Source of the DNA: Spirosomataceae bacterium
GTDB taxonomy: Bacteria > Bacteroidota > Bacteroidia > Cytophagales > Spirosomataceae
Assembly (NCBI GenBank): GCA_030731175.1
Contig: JANQUM010000178.1
Span: 1-6,613 of the forward strand
Length of the DNA: 6,613 bases
Direction of reading: 5' to 3'
How positions within the stretch are numbered: position 1 is the first letter of the stretch; the number at the start of each line of letters is the position of its first letter. The position numbers and the translations under genes were made by a program. Below, piece by piece: positions 1 to 4,960 of the stretch. The notes beneath the pieces were generated by a model, which searched no databases, was not told the DNA's origin, and was given only the letters and a program-made list of their open reading frames with translations.

Positions 1-8
1 GGCAATAA

Positions 9-170
9 ATTATTTCAGCCTGCCAGCCAAATCTGTACCGACAAACCTATAAATCGTACAAAAAACAAGCAAAGACGTTCGGAAAGGTTATTTCTCAGAA
101 ATCACTGCAAGACACTGCGGCGTATATTAAACCCGTAAAGTGGGTTGGGGCGATTGGCACAAACTTTGGA
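9..170 (+). other. In-frame upstream extension of the amidase with lipobox-like Cys, closed by TAA 6-8
   Basis: The amidase frame is open from base 9 to 170 and encodes 54 residues that look like a lipoprotein's mature N-terminus: a lipobox-like ISAC with Cys at 21-23, then QPNLYRQTY, a Lys-rich stretch, and WVGAIGTNFG running into the ATG at 171. No ATG, GTG or TTG lies in this stretch; only CTG codons at 33 and 105 and ATT codons are available. An in-frame TAA at 6-8 leaves no room for the hydrophobic part of a signal peptide. Either a frameshift or sequence error lies near base 10, or the gene is damaged at its 5' end, or the native protein starts at 171. The first two seem more likely because the extension reads like normal coding sequence. 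This is inference from composition and from general memory of related lipoproteins. Confidence 0.5.
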
Positions 171-794
171 ATGCGGAAGCCAAACCTCGTGATTATTCAC
201 CACACGGCTCAAAATAGCTGCGACCAAACGCTCAAAACCTTCACCCTGACCCGTACGAAAGTGAGTGCTCATTACGTGATTTGCGAAGACGGAACGGTGC
301 ACCACATGGTCAATGATTATTTGCGGGCACAACACGCAGGCTTAGGAAAATGGGGAAATATCACGGATGTAAATTCTTCCAGCATCGGGATTGAAATCGA
401 TAACGACGGAAGCGAGAAATTCAAGGAAGAACAGATGATTTCTCTCGAATTACTACTTGCCCAACTCAAAAGAGCTTACAATATTCCGCAGGCAAATTTC
501 ATTGGTCACGCCGATATCGCCCCAACCCGAAAAAACGACCCAAACGTTAATTTTGACTGGAAACGCATCGCCGAAAAAGGTTTCGGAAATTGGTATGGAG
601 ATACAACGAATGTACAGGTGCCAGCTGATTTTAAACCGATGCTTGCCCTCAAAATGATTGGATACGATATTAAAGATTCTACCGCCGCCGTTACAACGTT
701 CAAACGGAAGTTCTTGCAAAATGAAGGTCTTAAACCACTGACTACCAACGATAAGAAAGTACTTTACGCTGCTTGGTTGGAAGCAATGAAATGA
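171..794 (+). CDS. N-acetylmuramoyl-L-alanine amidase (Amidase_2/AmiD-like), 5' end unresolved
   Basis: Probable zinc amidase that cuts the bond between N-acetylmuramic acid and L-alanine of peptidoglycan or its fragments, acting in the periplasm or at the outer membrane. Counting from ATG 171 (207 aa), the Amidase_2 fold spans about residues 5-135. The zinc ligands are H10 (in IIHHTA), H113 (in IGHADIAP) and D123 (in KNDP). E75 (in SIGIEID) and K121 match the catalytic pair of E. coli AmiD, and the H-to-D spacing of ten residues is the same. Residues about 155-207 are a helical tail that could be a peptidoglycan-binding-like domain. The ATG is the first standard start codon in frame, but it abuts the first beta strand, and the frame is open and protein-like back to base 9. 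The real protein therefore probably begins upstream, and this span is a minimal call. It ends at TGA 792-794. Family is confident; the start is not. Confidence 0.85.
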   Translation: MRKPNLVIIHHTAQNSCDQTLKTFTLTRTKVSAHYVICEDGTVHHMVNDYLRAQHAGLGKWGNITDVNSSSIGIEIDNDGSEKFKEEQMISLELLLAQLKRAYNIPQANFIGHADIAPTRKNDPNVNFDWKRIAEKGFGNWYGDTTNVQVPADFKPMLALKMIGYDIKDSTAAVTTFKRKFLQNEGLKPLTTNDKKVLYAAWLEAMK

Positions 795-809
795 GAAATT
801 AATTTCTCA
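792..809. repeat. Perfect 18-bp palindrome overlapping the amidase stop codon
   Basis: TGAGAAATTAATTTCTCA is its own reverse complement, and its first three bases are the TGA stop of the amidase gene. It can fold as a hairpin with a 7-bp stem and 4-base loop, but it is AT-rich and has no T run after it, so it is a weak terminator at best. Two smaller dyads follow: AACGT-AA-ACGTT at 818-829 and TTCAGT-CC-ACTGAA at 839-852. Confidence 0.5.
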
Positions 810-864
810 AAGAATACAACGTAAACGTTCTGGCTTCATTCAGTCCACTGAAACTATTGATGAA

Positions 865-893
865 ATTTATTAGTTATAAAATCTATAACTTTG
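865..893 (+). promoter_or_regulatory. Candidate Bacteroidota-type promoter (-7 TAACTTTG) before the small secreted-protein gene
   Basis: TAACTTTG at 886-893 matches the TAnnTTTG -7 consensus known for Bacteroidota primary sigma factors. The upstream TTTA at 866-869, 16 bases before it, is a weak substitute for the -33 TTTG/TTG element. Initiation near base 900 would give a leader of about 20 bases before GTG 922. The -7 element overlaps the right arm of the inverted repeat at 872-890. The match is by eye only. Confidence 0.4.
872..890. repeat. Inverted repeat AGTTATA-N5-TATAACT overlapping the candidate -7 element
   Basis: AGTTATA (872-878) and TATAACT (884-890) are perfect 7-bp inverted arms around a 5-base spacer. 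The arm length and half-turn spacing fit a binding site for a dimeric repressor, and the right arm covers TAAC of the putative -7 element. The same heptamer TATAACT recurs singly at 1251-1257, ahead of the SulP gene. No regulator gene lies in the window, and AT-rich sequence yields such dyads by chance, so an operator role is only a suggestion. Confidence 0.3.
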
Positions 894-921
894 TAAATCT
901 TCCTAAAATCTTACGTGCATT

Positions 922-1218
922 GTGCTGATAATAAGACTAACATTTTTGCTATGCTTATGTTGCTTCGTGGCGAAGCAGTCTGGCGTACTTGTTGGTAAGT
1001 CAGACAAGCCCAAAATTGCGTACGAAACCACCGACGGCGATTGCGAAGATGAAGACGAATCTCAGAAAGGTAAATTTGAAAATCTTCACGATCTCGCTCC
1101 AGCGGAGGATATTTTATCAATTGCGTTATTGAAATATACCGCAACTTTTCCTTCGCTTACTATTTTTTACCAAGAATTCCTCCACTTTCCTGTCTCGCCG
1201 CCGCCTGATTTTGCGTGA
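922..1218 (+). CDS. Small secreted or membrane-anchored protein of unknown family, GTG start
   Basis: I do not recognise this 98-residue protein. Residues 1-17 (short MLIIR start, then hydrophobic LTFLLCLCCFVA) look like a signal peptide with possible cleavage after FVA; Cys at 11, 13 and 14 do not form a clean lipobox. A polar middle includes a strongly acidic patch (about 38-47, DGDCEDEDES) that could bind cations. A second apolar stretch (about 64-92) leads to a Pro-rich end, SPPPDFA. The start is forced: an in-frame TAA sits at 904-906 and GTG 922 is the only standard start codon before the hydrophobic segment; ATT 919 is the only alternative. No other Met codon occurs in the frame. It ends at TGA 1216-1218, 77 bases before the SulP gene on the same strand, so co-transcription with the anion-transport genes is possible. 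Its reality rests on the signal-like N-terminus and the well-placed promoter. Confidence 0.6.
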   Translation: MLIIRLTFLLCLCCFVAKQSGVLVGKSDKPKIAYETTDGDCEDEDESQKGKFENLHDLAPAEDILSIALLKYTATFPSLTIFYQEFLHFPVSPPPDFA

Positions 1219-1295
1219 TACCCACTCATTATTGTTTGTCTGCTTCTGTTTATAACTGAAAGGCAAACTATTTTTTAACGTATCAAGCATTCTTC

Positions 1296-2867
1296 ATGGA
1301 TTTAAAAAATAACCTTTTCCCGATAAAAGACTTATCGGCGGGCGTAGTAGTCTTTTTAGTTGCACTACCTTTATGCTTAGGCATTGCGTTGGCATCTGGG
1401 GCACCCCTTTTTGCCGGCGTAATTGCCGGAATTTGCGGCGGCATTGTCGTCGGCTTTGTTAGTAAATCCAATCTTGGCGTGAGCGGCCCAGCGGCAGGAT
1501 TAACAATTATCGTCCTTAACGCCATTGCCGAAATTGGGGCATACGAATCCTTTTTGCTGGCGGTGGTAATCAGCGGCGTTTTGCAGATTATCTTAGGTTT
1601 AGTTGGAGCGGGTAAAATTGCCTTTTACTTTCCTTCCTCCGTAATAAAAGGAATGCTTTCCGCTATTGGAATAATTATTATCCTAAAGCAAATTCCCCAC
1701 GTTTTTGGGGTGGATAAAGACCCCGAAGGCGACGACAGTTTTTTGCAACCTGACGGCGAAAACACATTTTCAGAACTACTCAACATCGGTGATTATTTAG
1801 TAGAAGGGGCATTAATTATCGGTATCGTTTGCCTCGTCATCTTGATAATTTGGGATTCGAAAGCGGTGAAAAACAACAAGTTTTTAGCCGCAATTCCGGG
1901 GCCGTTACTTTGCGTTATTGCTGGAATTTCGTTGAACGAATTATTTACCGGAGACCTGCAAATTGCCCGCTCGCACTTGGTAAACTTACCCGTTGCGTCT
2001 TCATTTGATGAATTTACGGGTTTTCTAAGTTTTCCTGATTTTGCGGCAATAACCAATCCGTTGGTCTGGAAAACGGCGGCAGTAATTGCCGTTATCGCCA
2101 GCCTCGAATCACTGCTGTGTGTTGAAGCAACTGATCGGCTTGATCCCGAACGGAACATCACTCCTACTAACCGCGAATTAGTAGCTCAGGGATTTGGAAA
2201 TATCGCTTCAGGAATGATTGGCGGCATTCCGGTTACGCAGGTTATTGTACGAAGTTCGGCAAATATTCAGGCGGGCGGAAAGACGAAAGCCTCCGCTATT
2301 TTTCACGGCTTTTTACTACTCGCTTGTGCCGCATTTATTCCCGATTTCCTTAATAAAATTCCGTTATCGGCGTTGGCGGCAATCTTGATCATGGTGGGCT
2401 ACAAACTAACCCGCCCCGCCATTGTAAAAGCCGTTTACAAAGAAGGGCAAGACCAGTTTGTGCCTTTCGTGGTCACAATTCTCGCCATACTTTTCACAGA
2501 TTTGCTTGTTGGTATTTTGATTGGCTTAGTGGTGGGGCTTTCTTACGTAATTTACACAAATTTCAGTTCATCAATTTCAACCAAGCGGGAAGGAAATCTA
2601 TTATTGATGCGATTCAATAAAGATGTATTTTTCTATAATCGAGCTGATTTGATGCTTAATTTATCTAAATTGAAAGCCGGCGATCAGTTATACATTGATG
2701 GTTCGATGGCAAATTTTATTGACCACGACATTTTCCTACTTTTAGAAGAGTTTGTGGCGGATGCTCCGAAAAAAGGTATTGAAATAACAGTAAAAGGCGT
2801 AAACAGAAAAAAAATATACTTTACAAAAAACGATGAAAGATTTTCAAAAACTCTTGTTAGCAAATAA
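1296..2867 (+). CDS. SulP-family inorganic anion transporter (probable bicarbonate or sulfate), with C-terminal STAS-like domain
   Basis: Inner-membrane anion transporter of the SulP/SLC26 family, 523 aa, close to the usual length. The N-terminal MDLKNNLFPIKDLSAGVVVF enters the first membrane helix, followed by the family signature VSGPAAGLT (62-70). Hydrophobic segments continue to about residue 420. Substrate-site motifs include SLESLLCVEATD (269-280), NRELVAQGFGN (292-302) and GGIP...RSSANIQAGGKTK (309-331). A short, degenerate STAS-like domain fills about 432-510 and contains LYIDGS (465-470). The adjacent carbonic anhydrase gene, overlapping by 35 bases, favours bicarbonate or carbonate as substrate; SulP/carbonic anhydrase pairs and fusions are known in bacteria. 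The family alone would equally allow sulfate or other anions. ATG 1296 is well placed for the first helix and has no Shine-Dalgarno sequence. A weak promoter-like pair (TTTA 1249-1252, TATTTTTT 1269-1276) precedes it; read-through from the small upstream gene is also possible. Confidence 0.93.
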   Translation: MDLKNNLFPIKDLSAGVVVFLVALPLCLGIALASGAPLFAGVIAGICGGIVVGFVSKSNLGVSGPAAGLTIIVLNAIAEIGAYESFLLAVVISGVLQIILGLVGAGKIAFYFPSSVIKGMLSAIGIIIILKQIPHVFGVDKDPEGDDSFLQPDGENTFSELLNIGDYLVEGALIIGIVCLVILIIWDSKAVKNNKFLAAIPGPLLCVIAGISLNELFTGDLQIARSHLVNLPVASSFDEFTGFLSFPDFAAITNPLVWKTAAVIAVIASLESLLCVEATDRLDPERNITPTNRELVAQGFGNIASGMIGGIPVTQVIVRSSANIQAGGKTKASAIFHGFLLLACAAFIPDFLNKIPLSALAAILIMVGYKLTRPAIVKAVYKEGQDQFVPFVVTILAILFTDLLVGILIGLVVGLSYVIYTNFSSSISTKREGNLLLMRFNKDVFFYNRADLMLNLSKLKAGDQLYIDGSMANFIDHDIFLLLEEFVADAPKKGIEITVKGVNRKKIYFTKNDERFSKTLVSK

Positions 2868-3468
2868 AAGTTGGGCGGCTCACCAAGCAGATGACGACCC
2901 CACATTTTTTACGAAAATGGCTGAAGGTCAAAACCCCGAGTTTTTGTGGATTGGCTGTGCTGATAGCCGAGCCCCCGCCGACAGGATAACCGGAACCGAA
3001 CCCGGTCAAATTTTTGTGCACCGCAACGTGGCAAATTTGGTACTTCACACAGATTTCAACATGTTGAGTGTTTTACAGTACGCCGTTGAGGTATTAGAAG
3101 TAAAACACATCATGGTGGTTGGGCATTATGGCTGTGGTGGCGTGAAGGCCTCGATGGGGAATTCTGACCTCGGTTTGATTAATAAATGGATTCGGAATAT
3201 CAAAGATGTGTACGAAAAACACCACGACGAATTAGAGGCAATTGCAGACGAAGACTTACGCACTGATAGACTTTGCGAATTGAACGTACTTGCCCAAGTT
3301 GATAGCCTATTAAAAACTACGATAATTCAAAAGGCGTGGAAAAACGGTAATAAACCTTACGTACATGGATGTATTTTAGAGCTAAAAACCGGAAAAATTA
3401 AACAATTGATTCATGTTGAGCCTAAAGATTTGAGTTCGATTGCAAATATTTACAAGTACGACGTTTAA
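2833..3468 (+). CDS. can: Beta-class carbonic anhydrase (E. coli Can-like)
   Basis: Cytoplasmic zinc enzyme that interconverts CO2 and bicarbonate; 211 aa with no signal peptide. Zinc ligands are C42 and D44 (in GCADSRAP), H98 and C101 (in GHYGCGGV), with R46 as the Asp44 partner; these numbers coincide with those of E. coli Can. FVHRNVANLV (61-70), GLINKWI (114-120) and LCELNV (147-152) are further family hallmarks. W39 and R64, two members of the bicarbonate allosteric pocket of type II enzymes, are present. The third, Tyr181 of E. coli in HGWAYG, falls in HGCILE (178-183) and is replaced by Leu182. ATG 2833 lies inside the last 35 bases of the SulP gene in another frame, which suggests translational coupling, and it aligns with the normal family N-terminus (MKDF...). 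The leader is A-rich with no Shine-Dalgarno sequence. The product likely supplies or consumes bicarbonate for the SulP transporter. It is followed by a strong terminator. Confidence 0.95.
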   Translation: MKDFQKLLLANKSWAAHQADDDPTFFTKMAEGQNPEFLWIGCADSRAPADRITGTEPGQIFVHRNVANLVLHTDFNMLSVLQYAVEVLEVKHIMVVGHYGCGGVKASMGNSDLGLINKWIRNIKDVYEKHHDELEAIADEDLRTDRLCELNVLAQVDSLLKTTIIQKAWKNGNKPYVHGCILELKTGKIKQLIHVEPKDLSSIANIYKYDV

Positions 3469-3488
3469 AAAAAGCTGCCGTTCTAAAG

Positions 3489-3527
3489 AAAAAATCCCGT
3501 TTCGCATATTGCGAAACGGGATTTTTT
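3489..3527. terminator. Bidirectional intrinsic terminator between convergent genes
   Basis: A perfect 18-bp inverted repeat (arms 3489-3506 and 3510-3527) surrounds a 3-base TAT loop. The GC-containing core TCCCGTTTCGCA and its complement are flanked by six A on the left and six T on the right, so the structure has a U tract on either strand. It lies 20 bases after the carbonic anhydrase stop and 23 bases beyond the SusD stop on the minus strand, as expected for a shared terminator. Confidence 0.92.
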
Positions 3528-3550
3528 ATGATTCAAAACCGAGTAAACGA

Positions 3551-4852
3551 TTATTTATTTACCGGAGTTGGAGTATAGATATCTACAATACCCGGAAAAC
3601 TTGTATTAGTATTGATCTCATTCTGAGCGTAAAGGAAACGTTGCGGAATTGAGGATGCAGTACTGTTCTTAACTGGAATGCCAAGTGCATTCTTTGTGCG
3701 ACGTAAATCGTGGAATACTTGGAATGATCCAATTAGCGTGCAATACTTCTCTTCCAAAATTTGGTTGATCAGTGTAGTTCCAGTTGCCGTAGTTGCCGGG
3801 AATGAAGCCGCGTAAGTAGTGGCTAAATTAGTACGAACAGCATTGAAAGCGGTGCGTGCACCAGCTTCATTACCAGTGCGGGCTAATGCTTCTGCTAAGA
3901 TTAGCTGATTTTCTTCCCAAGAAATAAGTGGAAAATCTGCATCAATTGCAAAATACCCGTTTGCAGTATAATTTAGTTCTTCGCCGTCGAAGTACTTTGC
4001 TGCACGAGCCGCATCGCCTGGAGTTGGAAGCAAACGAGCTTGCTCTCCCTGAAGCATTTTTCTCAGTGTAGAACGGATAACCGTAAGGTATCCACCACGC
4101 TCTAATACCCCAAATTGGTAGTATAAGTTTTGCTGACCAATGGTAGAGCTATGAAAAGCCGATAACGTTTTGTTAGGTGCAGAAATACCTTGTGCTGCTT
4201 CAGAAGCTGCGTTAGCGTAATCTTTAGCTATCAAATAGTAACGAGCTTTAAGTGTGTGTGCCACTTCAGCCCAACTGTAGCTACCAGAGTACATTGGCAT
4301 ACTAACAGCTGAACCGGTCTGCACGTTTGTAATTGCGTCAGAAAGTAACGATTGCACTGCTGCAAAAACTTCTTGCTGTGTGTCATACTTGGGGTTCGGA
4401 AATTCGTTTGGCTGAATTGCCTGAGAGTAAGGAATGTCTCCAAACAATGCCGCACCTTCGCCAACTAACCATCCCTCAATAATTTGAGAGACACCTTCAA
4501 GTCCTGGGTTACCAGTTTCACGTGCCTTTTCTTGCACAAGTTTAGTCTGAGCTAAACCAGCAGTGTAAATATTACCCCAAGCATCATCAAAGTCACCAGC
4601 TGTTACTTGATAAGATTCATAAGATATAAATTGACGGTCAGCACCTGTGAATTGGTCGGTAAAAATTCCGGCAAAACGGGCTGGCTGAGATTCGCTCAAC
4701 AAAATGGATGCAAAACCAGCCTGACCGATAATCAAGCCTCCTGGTGCGTCTGTGAAAGCATTTGGGTTTACGTTTACGCCTTCAACGTAACTTTCACATC
4801 CGAAGGAAACTAATCCTAAGGCTGCTACTACTATATATTTAAGTTTTTTCAT
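3551..4852 (-). CDS. SusD/RagB-like outer-membrane lipoprotein (SusD-like_2 type)
   Basis: Surface lipoprotein that caps a SusC-type TonB-dependent channel and captures its ligand. It has 433 aa, somewhat short for SusD homologues, which often exceed 480. Residues 1-18 are a lipoprotein signal peptide with lipobox VSFGC, so mature Cys is residue 19. An alpha-helical TPR-type core follows. Family landmarks are NVNPNAFTDA (27-36), ALFGDIPYSQA (135-145), SWAEVAHTLKARYYL (193-207), ISWEENQLILAEAL (310-323) and EEKYCTLIGSFQVFHDLRRT (367-386); the last two match the classic SusD helix and the C-terminal segment ending in an Arg-Arg pair. ATG 4850-4852 is correct because it gives the signal peptide directly; the leader is A-rich with no Shine-Dalgarno sequence. 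It lies 108 bases downstream of the SusC-like gene and ends just before a bidirectional terminator, so it is the last gene of that operon. The ligand is unknown: no glycosidase or peptidase is nearby. Confidence 0.93.
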   Translation of the reverse strand: MKKLKYIVVAALGLVSFGCESYVEGVNVNPNAFTDAPGGLIIGQAGFASILLSESQPARFAGIFTDQFTGADRQFISYESYQVTAGDFDDAWGNIYTAGLAQTKLVQEKARETGNPGLEGVSQIIEGWLVGEGAALFGDIPYSQAIQPNEFPNPKYDTQQEVFAAVQSLLSDAITNVQTGSAVSMPMYSGSYSWAEVAHTLKARYYLIAKDYANAASEAAQGISAPNKTLSAFHSSTIGQQNLYYQFGVLERGGYLTVIRSTLRKMLQGEQARLLPTPGDAARAAKYFDGEELNYTANGYFAIDADFPLISWEENQLILAEALARTGNEAGARTAFNAVRTNLATTYAASFPATTATGTTLINQILEEKYCTLIGSFQVFHDLRRTKNALGIPVKNSTASSIPQRFLYAQNEINTNTSFPGIVDIYTPTPVNK

Positions 4853-4900
4853 TGTATTTTTTTTCTGAATGTATTTAATAAGATTTGAGAAGTTAGAGTT

Positions 4901-4941
4901 GAGATTAGAAAGAGTATGCTAAAATGTCTCTTTCTAATCTC
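4901..4941 (-). repeat. Perfect 14-bp inverted repeat (hairpin) in the susC-susD intergenic region
   Basis: GAGATTAGAAAGAG at 4901-4914 and its exact complement CTCTTTCTAATCTC at 4928-4941 enclose a 13-base loop. In the minus-strand transcript this is a stable stem 20 bases after the SusC stop and about 48 bases before the SusD start. It lacks a following U tract, so simple termination is unlikely; partial attenuation or protection of the RNA is more plausible. The flanks (4881-4900 and 4942-4952) carry further degenerate purine-rich or pyrimidine-rich units resembling the arms (AGATTTGAG, AGTTAGAG, GAGACTAGAG on one strand or the other), giving a blurred, longer dyad. Confidence 0.8.
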
Positions 4942-4960
4942 TAGTCTCTCATCTTTATAA

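Noticed and set aside
911..1144. Minus-strand ORF opposite the small secreted-protein gene
   Set aside because: It has no recognisable domain, signal or promoter, and reads as a shadow of the plus-strand gene, which has a signal peptide and a well-placed promoter.
1235..1258. Promoter TTTG 1235-1238 with TATAACTG 1251-1258 before the SulP gene
   Set aside because: The spacer is only 12 bases and the -7 match is 4 of 6; the alternative TTTA/TATTTTTT pair at 1249-1276 is also weak, so no separate promoter is called.
4901..4941. Rho-independent terminator after susC
   Set aside because: The stem is not followed by a U tract on the transcribed strand, and the downstream SusD gene has no evident promoter of its own, so full termination is unlikely.
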